64,000 nt of DNA from Siderastrea siderea (Eukaryota > Cnidaria > Anthozoa > Scleractinia > Rhizangiidae), in assembly GCA_964030785.1 (NCBI GenBank), contig OZ034968.1, forward strand, positions 66,877,899 through 66,941,898. Reading direction: 5' to 3'. Numbering within the stretch: the stretch's first letter is position 1; each line of letters starts with the position of its first letter. The position numbers and the translations under genes are program-made. Below the pieces are notes generated by a model that saw nothing but the letters and a program-made list of their open reading frames with translations, did no database searches and was not told the origin of the DNA. Positions 52,701 to 63,830 of the stretch are shown here, piece by piece.

Positions 52701-55403
52701 ATATTCTAGGAGAAAACAAAAAGAGTTGTTAGACACATGTAGGTAACTAATCTCACAGTCACACAAAGGAGAGGGAAGTTGAAGTTAACGGAGCTTACTT
52801 ACAAACAGAAGTAGCGAGTGAGCGGGATTGCTTGTTTACACCCAGCTAGGGGTGCTTTCCATTTAGCCAAAATTTTTGGTCTAAAATTCCAGAAACTTTC
52901 TGTGTCAAATGAAACAGTCCTTTCCATCTGGATGAAGAGCCTCATTCGCAGTTCCAAACTTTCCTTCTCATTAGCAGGTAAAAGATCTTGTGCGATGGTG
53001 CAAGAAATTAACAAAATGGATGTTGCATTTTGATGGGGAAATTGAAACTTTCTTGACAGGCAGGGATAATTTTGATTTCGTCAGACAAAATTAAAACAGA
53101 TCCGAGTGCAAAACCAATTTGAGTGTACAGTGGGCAATTTTCATTTGGATGAGTAATTTAACAGCACATGGAATGTTAATTTCCATGATTCCAACCGGCC
53201 AGAATGGAAAAAGTGGAGTCCTCCAAAGATTGCCTGCTTGTTCTGGAAAACTTTGTATTTCATTTGCATTTCAACCATATGGACCCATATGGACTGGAAT
53301 GTTTTAGTGCCCTAGGTCTTGGGTTTCACAGTTTCTAAATGGCTTTTTGCCTTGCAATGTAACAAAAAACTTGTGTACTAGCTTGCTTCATGTATATTGA
53401 AGATGCCCACACAAAACTTGCTATGCCATCCTGCTCACAGGTCTAAAAAGGTTAGTACCCAAACACCTTCTAAAAGTGTGCTGCCACATGACAATTTTGC
53501 TGACTAGTGTTGATTTATTATTAATTAAAAATGACAGTTACTTTAGCAGGTTAGGGGTTCCACATTGTAGCCCTCACTATTTACTACTCCTTTATGCTGC
53601 TTTTTACTTCAAAACATTCTGGAAGGCTTTGTTATCCAGATAAGAGGAAATTTCCAAGTTAAATTCACCTTGTTCTTTTACTGAAGCTCTTTCATTTGCT
53701 CTTGTCCTCTCCACAAGAATTTGACTTGTAAACTGCATAAATTCTTTTACACTGCAACATAATGAGTATAAGTCTTCAGTCTAAACATTATTATCAACAA
53801 AAAGACAATACTCTAAGGACCTAGTTTTTCTGTGACTTTTCTCGGGAGACTTAGGAGTTAAGTCAAGATGTCTTCCCTGAGATGCAATCTTGTCAAGGTC
53901 TGAACGATGGGTCAATAGATTTCAATAATATTCATACGTTTCTAGAATTTCAAACTTACACTTGGTGAAAACTGGTGAAGCAGTGAAGGAAATTTGCAGA
54001 TTTTCTGCTTCTTTTTGACTGTTATACCTCACGAAGTTATTATTTCTTCTGTAATCTCAATTCATGTGCAGTTTTCCATGATTGTTTTGTACCCATGGGT
54101 GAAGCATGGTGTGTGAATACATGATATTTTGCCTATAGTCACAAAAGAATAAATCATGGAAATTTGCACATAAGATGAGTGAAACTTTGTTTAAGTAGGA
54201 AATAATAATTTCCTAAGACACTGGAAGATCTGTAATTTTCCTTTAATAACCGCTTTATGATTATGCTCAAGTCATGACAGGTGAGTCACAGCTGGCCAAT
54301 CATGCTTAAAAAACCAGGGTATACACACAGAAGTGAATCAGCTGTAACCCTTTCCTTGTATCAACAGCATCAAATACAGTAAAAACCTGCATATAAGAAC
54401 CTAGAATTTTCAAGGTCAGGCTGAACAGGTTCTTATATTTTAGGGTAGTTTTTCACAATTCAGGCTGATTAGGTTCTTAATAGGTTCTTATTTTTCAGAG
54501 GTTGTCATAGTGTAACCATTGGCAGAAATATTGTACTACTAATACATAATGGTTTAGCACTTGTATTTTCAACAACAAAAATGCTTGCCTTGTTTGCTAA
54601 ACAATAACATACACAACAAAACATCCAAAAATCCAGATTTTTGACCATCAAAATTGGAGTGATTTTTTTGTATAAGAACCCATTTTTCTTTGCCAGGCTG
54701 AACAGGTTCTTAATATTTTTGGGTATTTAAATGCCAAATTTCAGCCTGTAGGTTCTTAAATCACTAGGTTCTTATATGCGGGTTTTTACTGTATTTATTA
54801 TTTCGAACATTATTTTGTTATTTCGACCCACTCTTGGTAAAACACTGTATCTGGCTGTTTCTTATCTAGGTAGGGTTGTCCTCTCATTCCCATTTGAAGA
54901 AATTGTCTGCGAATAAGCTGTTAAAGGTAACAACTAATAAGTTTGCTTCGGAGATCAAGGAATGCCATTAAATCCAGCTGTACACTACACAGCTGAAGTG
55001 AAAGTCTTATGAGAAGGATACCCCATGCAACATGCAAATAAGATTAAGCTTAAATATTACTTTTAGGCTATAAAATTGTAATCGATTAGCTTGTTAAAAA
55101 ACTTTGTTTACAGATACCATAACCACTTTTTTAATGCTAGGATTTCATAAGATCAGAATGAGAGAGCCAGATACATCAAATATATACCTGGCAAATATAA
55201 GCTTTTCAATCTGACAAAAAATCATTAAGCAACTTGACTGTTCGTCACCGTATAAAGCTTATAACTTGACTCAGTGTACTAAAGAGACAATGTAGAACTT
55301 ACCTTGATCTTTGAAAATAGCCAAACGATTGAAGATCGAAGGCTGAAACTAAGGTCTTTGTCTTCACATCTTTTCTTACAACACTTAGAGCGTACAATTT
55401 CAT
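40045..55403 (-). CDS. YKT6: YKT6 longin-type R-SNARE, eight exons (197 aa)
   Basis: Exons on the - strand, in order: 55403-55303, 53751-53669, 52705-52605, 43662-43604, 42827-42782, 40620-40555, 40286-40185 and 40080-40045. They join in frame to 594 nt. The longin domain starts MKLYALSVV and includes [21 protein letters not shown] and [17 protein letters not shown]. The SNARE helix runs from [17 protein letters not shown] through [21 protein letters not shown], with the zero-layer Arg in QRGEKL. The end NSCCCIQ has the CCAIM-type double cysteine for palmitoylation and prenylation. Human YKT6 is 198 residues. It acts in ER-Golgi and autophagosome fusion. Intron 3 is about 8.9 kb because of a Harbinger insertion and other repeats. 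Confidence 0.95.
41441..42700. repeat. Foldback element with RecQ-like remnant
   Basis: Arms at about 41441-41572 and 42568-42700 are inverted copies, sharing GAAAAAACGAGGGGAGACTG and its complement and ATTAATTTCACAGGC. Between them are a tandem duplication of about 110 bp (about 41968-42185) and a helicase-like fragment. It lies in YKT6 intron 5 (between the exons at 42782 and 40620). Confidence 0.7.
42080..42440 (-). pseudogene. Degenerate RecQ-type helicase fragment
   Basis: On the - strand, in-frame pieces resemble the N-terminal part of RecQ-family helicases: a segment like [11 protein letters not shown], a Walker-A-like ILPTG, and [20 protein letters not shown] (motif Ia-like). Stops and frameshifts interrupt it, so it is a relic. 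RecQ-like fragments within repetitive foldback elements suggest transposon capture. Confidence 0.55.
43744..43880. repeat. Dispersed repeat, copy A (inverted partner at 51985-52127)
   Basis: It begins near TGTGGTTCCAGAAAATATCC and has C and G runs. The same sequence occurs inverted at about 51985-52127, ending in GATATTTTCTGGAACCACAC. Both copies flank the Harbinger insertion in the same YKT6 intron. Confidence 0.75.
44593..47172 (+). CDS. Harbinger transposase (DDE_4, HARBI1-like), two exons (428 aa)
   Basis: The ATG at 44593 ([12 protein letters not shown]) is preferred to frames entering from the TIR. Exon 1 ends at 45656 (CTGAG/GTAGG) and exon 2 begins at 46950, joining in frame to 1287 nt. 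Catalytic candidates are D in GAIDGKRV, D in LTGDDAF and E in the later RRISENGFG segment. The N-terminal part has a helix-turn-helix ([19 protein letters not shown]). The C terminus ([16 protein letters not shown]) is typical of the family. The frame is undisrupted. Confidence 0.88.
46397..46676. mobile_element. MITE nested in the Harbinger intron
   Basis: Inverted arms of about 90 bp at 46402-46490 and 46578-46666 share ATTTCGATGTCTCCATGACA and its complement. The interior is AT-rich. It lies in the intron of the transposase gene. Confidence 0.85.
46735..46773. repeat. ATA/AAT microsatellite
   Basis: About 13 uninterrupted AAT units. Confidence 0.95.
49586..50662 (-). CDS. Harbinger accessory DNA-binding protein, two MADF-like domains (358 aa)
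   Basis: Two related helical domains are visible: about residues 22-110 ([25 protein letters not shown]...) and 125-220 ([34 protein letters not shown]...). Each has the pattern of a MADF (Myb/SANT-like) fold that starts LI..Y.....LW. A basic KKMKADR segment and a C-terminal helical region with [15 protein letters not shown] (BESS-like position) follow. The second Harbinger gene normally imports the transposase and binds the TIR. The frame is intact. Confidence 0.88.
   Translation of the reverse strand: MADRGEEIEVVNEVEFLDQKLSEAQKFDLYRDLQGYRCLWETSNVDYKNRELKEKALEDLSQKFNLTQSFLKRQLHTLRTALVRELKKENEGQQSKWKFYDTLKYMKEDVQRSLKAKEESEWTEGETEQLIEYYKQNEQLWNHHLASYRDRQVRELNYKKLCELLPGRSHDDIKKQWNILKTIFNREVKKEEESKVSGAGTDAVYTSQWKYLKALMFIKGSDDVDPAVSTLDGKENERPAKKMKADRAREFEQVKLELYKEAIKCLQSPLPLSDPANTENRDDSISFFVKSLESTLRRFSGRHLAIAKKRINDVIFEVEMECYAPQGLSTSVPASSPLPSDLVAPAFSSGNLNWPYMH
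51985..52127. repeat. Dispersed repeat, copy B (inverted partner at 43744-43880)
   Basis: It is the reverse complement of the repeat at 43744-43880 with several differences, containing TCCCTTCCGTGG and ending TTTTCTGGAACCACAC. Confidence 0.75.
54379..54793. mobile_element. Tc1/mariner (pogo)-type MITE
   Basis: It begins CAGTAAAAACCTGCATATAA and ends with the complement (TTATATGCGGGTTTTTACTG), flanked by TA on both sides. The interior repeats AGGTTCTTA motifs and has no coding capacity. It lies in YKT6 intron 1. Confidence 0.85.
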
Positions 55404-56950
55404 CCTTATATGATCGGAAAAAAGAAAAACACAGATTTCATTGAACAACAAATGCTCTCTCTGAATCTCTTCTCTGATCTTGTTCGCACACGATACTTCG
55501 TAGCCTCCCCTTCTGTGAATTCTGTGAATGACGTCACCAACAAACTGCTATATTTAGACGTCCTGGAAACCGGAAGGCAACGGAATGTAAAGAAAACAGG
55601 AAAGAAAGTTCCAATTCCTCCGAGTGTTGGTGTGGCGTGGATTTGAAAACGTGGCTTACCGAAGTCTTGCAACTCTGAGACATTCTTCATAATTTCAAGA
55701 GATATTTTTGCCTGCGCCGAAAGGGGACGGAAAGGGGAAAAACTTCAGGGTGCCGGTTTATAAATTTGGCAACAAAAGATGCTTCCAATTCCAGAGAATC
55801 GGGTGAATAACTAAAAAAAGTTTAAAAAAGTGATTAACTAGTGTCGTGTCCTGCTTTTGTATGGTGTTTATTCTCCTGCATTGTCCTTCGCACAGTCGTG
55901 TCCCCCTCTCTTTCTTATTAGGCAATAAGGTCGGAAAATTTTAACAAAATAGATGAATTCATGCTCTCAAGGGTCCTCTCAAGGTACTATCCAACTTTGG
56001 AGAGGGGATAGCCTGCGTGCCAGGAACGGAGAACACCCCGTCGTGTCCTGCACTCATGTCTCGTGCTTCCTAATTTCCCTTCTTCCTACCCTTTTAGCAC
56101 TCGCCACGCAGGCTGGAAATGGACAAGAAGAGACGACCGCTTACACCGACCTCTGTCAGTGATGGTGGTAGCCATTAGGTACCCGTTAGCCAAGTTATGG
56201 GAAGGGAGGGAGGGAGGGAGCCTTTAAATCAAGGGGGTCTTTTGTGATAACAAATCGATCTGTAAGGGTAGGGGAGAGGTCATTTTGTTGTGCTCTCCCT
56301 TACCGCTTAGTACCTCACACGCAGAACTGAAGAAGCTGAAATGATTAGAAAGGACTCTGGAACGAGCGGCCGACACTAGTAATTTGTCTCGCGATTATTA
56401 GTGATAATCACCCACCTGATACTCAACTAGTGCGAGAGATGATTCTCTTATTCTATTCTCAACTTTGGTAATCGGCTGTTGATTTTTTTCGCCAATATGT
56501 GGAAAACCTGCTTGCTTCGCAGCGATAACTTTTGCAGCCACTTGACTTGCCTTGCAATTTCCATTTTTACAATAACTGAGTAAATTCTCACGCGCTGATT
56601 GGCTAGTTTTTATTGTCAATAAGAGGACAGACGGATGAAACACGTAAATCAGCAAAAGTTTTGACAAACTTTTCAGCGCTGCATTCTTGATGTGAAGAAT
56701 TGTACCACAAATCTAGTAGTCTTCAATGAGGAAATCATCTAAAATTTATGGGTTAAAACTGAAGAAACCATTGCAACCCTGGAGCGAAAAGATGTGGATG
56801 TTTGTTGAGGATTCAGACCTGAAAATCGGCGGTGAGCGGGAATTTGTGCTGTCGACGAAATTAAACACGAAGGCACGCTATAAAAGAGGGGCTTCCCTGG
56901 GAAGCCCAAGGCCCGTTTGCCACTCACCCTTGACGAGTGAGCATCAAATC
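55404..56950. other. Region upstream of YKT6, no further gene resolved
   Basis: It should contain the YKT6 promoter and 5' untranslated sequence. Short frames are present without recognisable domains. The end (56855-56950) contains TATAAAAG (56879) before a short exon-like ATG at 56955. Confidence 0.45.
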
Positions 56951-57137
56951 CAATATGGCAGACGCTTCGAACACAAGAAAGGTATGTCTAGTCGTTTTCT
57001 TTCACTTTTTTTTTGGGTAAAAGGTGCAGGAAAACTAACTATGATGGAAAAACCCGTTCTGTAGGTCGCTATACACCGATTCAGCCCAAGACCGGAAGTT
57101 GCATGAAAGCGAGGCCTAAGGGCTATCGTTCATCAAC

Positions 57138-58639
57138 ATGGCGTCTTCAAGTAAGCCGAAGAATTCAAGTCACAAATGTTGTGCGGCTGCACTTTGTAGT
57201 AATCGTTCAGATAATCGACCAGATTTGATTTTTCATAATTTTCCTTTGGACGAAAGGCTAAGAAAAATCTGGGATCAAAAAATGAAGCGTGGCGACAAAA
57301 AAATTGCTTCGAATGCCTCACTCTTTTGCTGTTCCGAACATTTCAGTGAGAAGGATTACAGGAAACGTCTTACTGGCAAAAGACATGATCTTGTAACGAA
57401 TGCCGTTCCTTCCATTTTCCCATGGTCAGTTCCCAATGATGAAGTCTCTGAAAGGTCAGAAAGAGCGAAGAGTCGTGAAAAAAGGATTCAACCGACTGCA
57501 GGCCCATCAGAGAGTATGGAAAACAAACATCATTTATGTGAACCACTGGACATCTCTGAAAAGGAGACTCAAGACGAAGATTTAGATCAAAAACCACTCA
57601 CAAAAGAGGAAGACTTAGTTGCTGAGAATTATGATCTTAAACAAAAGCTCTTTCTTTCAAAATTTGGTTTGGAGAGGTTTGGATCGAATGATGATGACAT
57701 ATTTTTGTACACAGGATTTCAGAGTTACCGAGCTTTGATGGCATTTTGGAACTTTATTAAACCGTGCTCTGAGTCTCTGATGACTTGGAACGCAGCACGT
57801 GATAAAGTGAAAGAAAGCTCCGCAAACAATGCTAATCCATTTCCTTTTTTGCAAGGACAGGAAAAGCAAAGAAATAGGAAGCGAGAAATAGAGCCAATCG
57901 ATCAGCTGTGGTTGTTTTTAACAAGGGTGCGTCTTGGTTTATTCGAGCATGACTTAGCGCACAGATTTGGTGTCGCTGTAAGTACCGTCTCTGATGTTTT
58001 CATTACTTGGGCAAACTACCTTTACATCATGTTAGGAAGTTTGCCTGTATGGCCTTCAAGAGACAAGATAAAGCAGCACATACCAGATTCATTTAAAGGA
58101 AGGTATGAAAACGTACGAGGAATTCTAGATTGCACAGAGCTGAAATGTGAGTTGCCCAAGGATTATCAGAAGCACTCAGAAATGTACTCAGACTATAAAT
58201 CTCATGATACATTTAAAGGGCTCATCTGCATTTCACCGAGTGGATGGATAACATTTGTTAGTCAATTATATCCAAGAAGAATAAGTGATAAAGAACTAGT
58301 GGAGAAGAGTAACTTCTGTCAATTAATTGAAATAGGGGATCAGTACCTTGCAGACAAAGGCTTTGAGATCCATGAGCTGATGGCACTCAAAGGAGCAAGT
58401 TTATATATTCCTCCAAAGAGATTTTCTGCCACTGACCAGTTCACACAAAGCCAGTGTTTTGAGACCATGAGTATAGCAAATGTGCGTATTCAGTTCATGT
58501 TGAAAGAGCAATTAAGCGAGTAAAGGCCTGGCATATTTTTAATCAAGTTCTGCCTCTTTCCAGCTTTGGGTCCATAAATCAGATCTGGACTGTTTGTGCT
58601 TTGCTAGTCAATTTTCAATATCCAATTATTTCCATTTAA
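57138..58639 (+). pseudogene. THAP-domain DDE transposase of ISL2EU, frameshifted near the C terminus
   Basis: The ATG at 57138 opens a THAP zinc finger (C2CH: CCAAALCSN...CCSEHF...VPSIFPW, about residues 13-95), followed by a coiled region, a helix-turn-helix (HDLAHRFGVAVSTVSDVF) and the DDE_4 core with D in GILDCTE and D in LADKGFEI. The frame stops at 58521-58523, but the family's last catalytic block ([10 protein letters not shown]) and its C terminus run in another frame to a stop at 58637-58639. A one-base loss near 58488-58496 explains this and removes the catalytic Glu. Confidence 0.85.
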
Positions 58640-58921
58640 AGCAACAAAGCTTTAAGATTTCTTGAAGTTGCATACATGGGATGGGTTCTCATGTGATGTG
58701 ATTTTCAGGTATTGAATGTTTAACTAAAGAATCTGGAACTGTTTCAGGTCCTGTTCCTTTTTATGGGTCTCAACTTTGGGTTTACTCAATAATTGGCGGA
58801 CTTGATATGTGAAAGTGAATGTAAAACTATGGTGTAAATTGCAATTGGACAGACAGGGTACTCAGATTTAAAAGTGTTGGGGTGTGGTTTGAGAACTAGT
58901 GATGATGATGGCAATAATATT

Positions 58922-58922
58922 A

Positions 58923-58974
<52 letters not shown>

Positions 58975-58975
58975 T
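58922..58975. repeat. TAA microsatellite
   Basis: About 17 uninterrupted units of AAT/TAA within ISL2EU, between the two converging genes. Confidence 0.95.
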
Positions 58976-59242
58976 AGGAATAAAACAAAAATATTATCCC
59001 ATTTTCAATACTAAAAGTTTACCAGCAATTTCAAGTCCTCAAAAATAAGAGTCAAAAATTTTCCAAAACAATACACAGAAATAACTAGTTCCACCATCAC
59101 CTGTAAACTTGAGTACTCTTCTCTGTGCTTCAGTACATCCTAAAGTATAATAGCCCCTTTTTCAGACATTTTTTCAAAGTCAACTTTTATTTTCCCTGAA
59201 ACTATTTGTTGTTCCACACTTCTTAAGACATAAACTGTTTTA

Positions 59243-61593
59243 TTATGAAATATATTTCTTGTGAAAAGCAATTAAACTAGGCTTAATTTCATCCTCCCAT
59301 CTTGACGATGATGTGACCTTGAGAACCAAAACTGGAAATGTTACATTAGTAAATATGACAAAGTTAGTCAATGGAATTCCACTGACCCCCATTTGCATCT
59401 GGGTTTGAAACCACTATTTATGACTTTCTTTTGCTACAAAGAAAGAGTTTGTTTCCATTACAGGGAAACTGCTTTCCTTTTGATGACCTTTTATTGCAGC
59501 CTCTGGTGACATATCCTGCTTGGACTCTAAACATTTTATTTCCACATTTCTGTGCTCAATTTCACCATTGGCATACACTATTGTTGCAATTCTATCAGGG
59601 CTTGCTGCAAGAACATCATTTTCTTTGTCTACAATTAAGCCAACCTCTTGAACTGTTACTTCCTTGATGTCTGGTAATGATAATAGATATTCTTTGTACA
59701 TATCAGCTGCCACAGGTTCATTTTCAATACCAAAAATCAATCCTTTACTTTTATAGTTAAGATTTTTAGCTTGTGAATAGTTGACAAGTTTGTGGGGTGC
59801 TCCTCTTCTAGTGATTTTTTTAACTAGATTTTCTGGCATTTTTGACCCTTGTTTTTGCATATGAGAAAACACATCTTTACAGATACTGGCAGTTATTCTG
59901 TTTTGCTTTTGTTTAAACCAAGTAGGGTTCGTTGATTGCCCTCTTGTTGCCATTTCAATTTGCTTTTGCTTGTCTGTAAGAGTTTCAATAAATAATGTTT
60001 TTGTTTGTGTTGTTAGCAGTTGTACTTCAGAGGCACATGTTGTGGTTGCAATAAAACTTGAACTATTCTGTTCTTGCTGTTGGTTATTAGCATTAGAATC
60101 TAATATCTGCCACAGCTGTGGCTCACCTTGTCCAAAAGGGGGAGTGCTAAGGGGTGACATATCTGATTCATTCTGCACAGTGGAGAGTGGAGCAGATGAT
60201 TCATGATTCAAACTTGAATGCGGATTTAATCCTTGCCCGTGAGCGTCTAGTGTTGTTTCTGTGGTAAAGTGGGTTGTACTGAAGACAGGATTCACATTTT
60301 CTTTGCCAGCAGGGAGGGTACTACTAAAATAGGGTGCTACCAAAGTTGGAGGCCGGGTGTAATCTTGAAGTTGCTTGTGAATCGTTGAACCTTTAGCAAC
60401 AGTGCCAACTATAGTCATTATTGTTGGAATTGTCTTTTCCTCTGGCAACATAACAGCAAAGGGTATACGGGCATTTATTTCCTGAAGATCTTGTCTCAGC
60501 TTAACAATTCCATCAACATCAAGCTTCCGGGACTTAGATGGTCTGGGATCATAAAACTGAGACTCAATACTCCTCCTCTTCCTGCCAGGTAAGTCAGACG
60601 CATGTCTTGGTTTTGTAATTTTTGAAGCCATCACTGGAGTGAACTCTACTTCTCGTTTACTCCCTTTTCCCCATTCCCTTGGTTTTGATGTGCAGCATCT
60701 GTTGTCAGGAGTGACATTTTTTAGCTCTGACTTTCTTGTCATGTCCTGAAGTTTCCAAATGAGAGCCATGACATGACAACAACATCCACTGTTGGAAGCC
60801 GGACACTGCCTATCACACTTTGCTGCAAGAATCTTTGGGTTCCCCCTTTGGTTACAAACTATTTTTAGCTTGTATTTAACGTTCCTCTTATGGGAAGCCC
60901 AACAACAAGCACGGACGTATATGATATTATTTTCCGTGTTATTGTACACTTGTAAATCTTGTACAAAGTTCATCATACGAAGGCCTTTGTCATTTGAGTT
61001 TATAACAACGTCTGCATTGGTAAATTTCTTCATTGATTTACCAGAATTCTTTACCTGCTCGAAAATCAGTCCATAGGCACAAATGGAGGTAAAACAGAAA
61101 AATCCTCTGAAAATTGCGTACTCTCGTCTGGTGGGAAGGTGTCTAAAATCAAACTACACGAACTTGCTTGTTCGCTGAGCTCGCTCTGGACTGTACATGT
61201 TGCAGTATTAGAGGTCTTGAACTTTTCAAGCTTTGCTTTCGTGTAACTCCTCTCAGGGTCAGGGTCGTAAACTTTATCTCTGAGTAAGGAATCGATTTGA
61301 ATGCCTTTACCCTGCCCCAGGAAAGAAAGAAATCTTAAAGTTAAAGGCAGAGGAGTGAAGTTTTAAGTGAAAACGAAATTGTATTGACTAGCGCGGAAAC
61401 TTAGATAGTAATGTTTATGTTACGAAACTTACTTTTCGACAAGATCTTTCTTTAGCCCCTGCTGGTTCAGCCTTCGGCATTTCAGCCAAAATTTTAACTG
61501 TGGAATTGTCCACTTACTTATGTCCTCTCCATTTCTCACGGATGAACACGGAATATCTTCTGGTGTAAGGTAAGCCTCGGTGTTTTCCGCCAT
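59243..61593 (-). pseudogene. SAP-SWIM-YqaJ nuclease protein of ISL2EU with a premature stop
   Basis: A first exon from the ATG at 61593 encodes a SAP-like DNA-binding helix pair (WTIPQLKFWLKCRRLNQQG) and ends at GAAAA/GTAAGT (about 61433). A middle exon near 61090-61310 is likely, but I could not resolve its joins. The long frame from 61033 has a SWIM zinc finger (CDRQC...CCCHVMAL, about residue 73 onward) and a YqaJ nuclease core: TASICKDV, FGIENEPVA, AASPDRI, VEIKC. A TAG at 59414-59416 interrupts it, and the same frame continues open to 59243 with family-like sequence (WFQTQMQMGVSGIP). The missing residue is expected to be an aromatic. Confidence 0.82.
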
Positions 61594-62185
61594 GATTTTT
61601 TGAGTTTCGCGCGAACGATAGCCCTTAGGCCTCGCTTTCATGTAACTTCCGGTCTTAGGCTGAATCGGTGTATTCTACTCGACGAGTCGCATATTGAAGA
61701 ATTACGGGGTTGGCTGACCGTTAACAGCGTTAACAATGGAGAGATCGTGAAGATCGAAAAGCCACGCAAGAAAACATTGTCTGCGCCAGGTAAAATGTTA
61801 TGATTGCGTTAAATCCCACACCAAATGTTCTACACTTGTATTATTCAAGTATTTGTTTTGCTTCGCATTGTCCGCCATATTGGAATTGGGAAGAATTCAA
61901 AATGAGGGGGCGGAGCTTAGGCCCTTTTATAGCGCGCCTTCGTGTTTAAGCTGAACCGTGTTTTAGCAGATTATTTTGTGAACAGTTTTCACTGGATTAA
62001 AGGTTAGTTGAGCAATTCGAATTTTTTCTTGTATTTCTGGCCTATTCTTACTAAAGTTTTAATTTACTAGCCTGTGATTCTCCGAATTACAGCGATGAAA
62101 TTCGGATTCAGTGGCATCTTCCATTCACTCTTGCATTTCTTTCCTTCGTTTGAAAATCAGTTTTGGCTTTTTGGTATTGTAAAAA

Positions 62186-62372
62186 ACAAACTGACGTCAG
62201 TTTTTTATGCGTCTGTCCTCTTTTTGATGATAAATTTTGTCATAACATTGTCAAAGTTTGTTGTAGACGCACTCGCCCGCGGCTCGTGGATCTACAACAC
62301 TTTGACAATGTTATGACGAAATTTATCATCAATAAGAGGACAGAAGCATAAAAAACTGACGTCAATCTGTTA
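62186..62372. mobile_element. Near-perfect palindromic MITE
   Basis: Arms of about 80 bp (ACTGACGTCAGTTTTTTATGC..., CATAACATTGTCAAAG and complements) flank a 20-bp GC-rich centre with CGCCCGCGGCTCG. Part of the arm (TAAGAGGACAGA) also occurs at about 56620. It is non-coding. Confidence 0.85.
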
Positions 62373-63320
62373 AGTAAGGCAAAATCAGCGTTTAGTTCCA
62401 GACTCGTACTCGGTCGCTTCCCTTGTTCGCGCTGTGTTTTATGGGTAGGATTTCATGAGTTCGCGGTGCATCAAGGGAAGGACGGAAGAAAATTGCGACG
62501 CGTCGGGCCCGACGCGTCGCCGCTTTTTCTCGCTCCTTCCCAAAAGGCTTTGCGCGTATTGATCGCCTTCCCATATTCCAATGCGAAAAAGAACAACTAA
62601 GATACGACTGGGTACGAGTCTGGGTTAGTTCGCTCTTTATAACCTCTGAGGGAACAAGTAAGTTGTTATAAAAAGGAGGTAATAGCCTTGTCCATCAAGA
62701 AATTCCAACGAAAAGTAACGATATAAATAGTTTATTTAATTTTCAAAGGCACCGTTTAAATATAAACTGTTATCTACAACATAATTTATGAAGAAATATT
62801 CAGAGATCGACTACAAGTAGTTTACTCTTGCAATTTTACGTAGTAAAATATTTTTAACAACTTAACTCTTTGAGTCTATAAAGAATATAGCATTCTCTTT
62901 AATTTAATGTAGATTTCTTTTGTACGGCGCGGCTTGCAACATCCTTTCGCTTAGCTAGTATGGCGATATCTCCTGAGCTGTCCTTTTTACTTAGGAGCCC
63001 ACACACGTAATTCTCGTTCATATATCCGGCATGCTTTTAGAGATCTATCCAATCAGATGTCCAAGGTCGACTTTAAAGTTTAACAGTGTTTCGGATAACG
63101 TCAGCAAAATTACATAATTTCTGACGTCATCCACGGTTGATTCCTTGATTTTGCCGCCATCTGTGTTTTCCCTGGCTGCTTCTTCGAAGGATTTCTGTGA
63201 GAATAAAAAAGAAAAGTTTTGGTGAATAAACGTGACAATTTTCTTGTCCTCGTCTTTGCATTTAAAAAGGGTGCCGCACTATCCTTACTAGCTTGTGTGA
63301 TGATGAGATGAATCAGAGCT
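62373..63320. other. No gene seen
   Basis: AT-rich sequence with a GC-rich patch at 62490-62525 (GACGCGTCGGGCCCGACGCGTC, a palindrome) and CpG content suggesting a promoter nearby. No coding exon is supported. Confidence 0.45.
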
Positions 63321-63597
63321 TCGGTATCATTTTGAAATTTTTAGCTTGCAATGCAGTCTACTTCTGCAGCGATCAGTGATGAAAATGATAGGAAACGGAA
63401 AACGGGACAGATCTATTTGCTGACTTGCTGAAGGTGGAAGTAAATTCACGACGGAAAGCAAGGGGCTTCCTTGAGAAGGATACGAAAGAGGAAAGTAAGT
63501 TCTTTCCCCCCTCTTTATCCCCGCTCTGCTTTCTCGAGCTATCAGGTGAAGAGCTAACTCAATTTTTTGAAACAACTTATCTCTTACCAAGAATAAC

Positions 63598-63830
63598 TTC
63601 GTTTTCTCGTCCAGCCGATCTTTTAAGCCATCTAATTCTTCTGGGTGTGGCAGAGGAATGCTGTTTTCTCGAAGCTGTAACAAACATGAAAAAGAAAATG
63701 AGCGGAAGCAAGTACTGAGACAAAAGTTTGCCTCCATATATGTGTCTGACCGTTCTACGTGGGTCATGCCATCTATTCTGATGTTTTTAGAGCCTAAAAA
63801 GGAGCCGAGGACACTGAATATTTCTTCCAT
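63598..63830 (-). CDS. Partial unidentified host gene, - strand
   Basis: An exon at 63674-63598 has a strong acceptor (TCATGTTTGTTACAG) and donor (TTG/GTAAGAG) and encodes LRENSIPLPHPEELDGLKDRLDE, a charged helical segment. The ATG at 63830 (MEEIFSVLGSFLG) runs through in the same open stretch and may belong to an upstream exon. A further exon may lie near 63370-63480. No family is recognised. Confidence 0.35.

Larger units (their letters stand above)
57073..61671. mobile_element. ISL2EU-type DNA transposon (4.6 kb)
   Basis: TIRs of about 60 bp (ACACCGATTCAGCC...AAGACCGGAAGTT...GCCTAAGGGCTATCGTTC) at 57073-57132 and 61608-61671 flank it, with AT at 57071-57072 and 61672-61673 as a 2-bp duplication. 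It encodes a THAP-finger DDE transposase on + and a SAP/SWIM/YqaJ nuclease protein on -, the gene pair characteristic of ISL2EU. Both genes carry one inactivating change. Confidence 0.88.
56955..61800 (+). other. Possible host (or older transposon) gene interrupted by ISL2EU
   Basis: On the left an ATG (MADASNTRK, 56955-56981) ends in AAG/GTATGT, 76 nt after TATAAAAG. On the right 61674-61790 is open (LLDESHIEELRGWLTVNSVN...) up to CCAG/GTAAAA. The transposon lies between. Host sequence on the two sides also forms an imperfect inverted repeat (AAACACGAAGGC.CGCTATAAAAG at 56863 and inverted at 61924-61950), so the transposon may have landed in an older foldback element. The gene is not identified. 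Confidence 0.4.

Noticed and set aside
53119..53307. Open frame with repeated PYGPIW-type words as a gene
   Set aside because: It lies in a YKT6 intron, lacks splice support and shows no family similarity.
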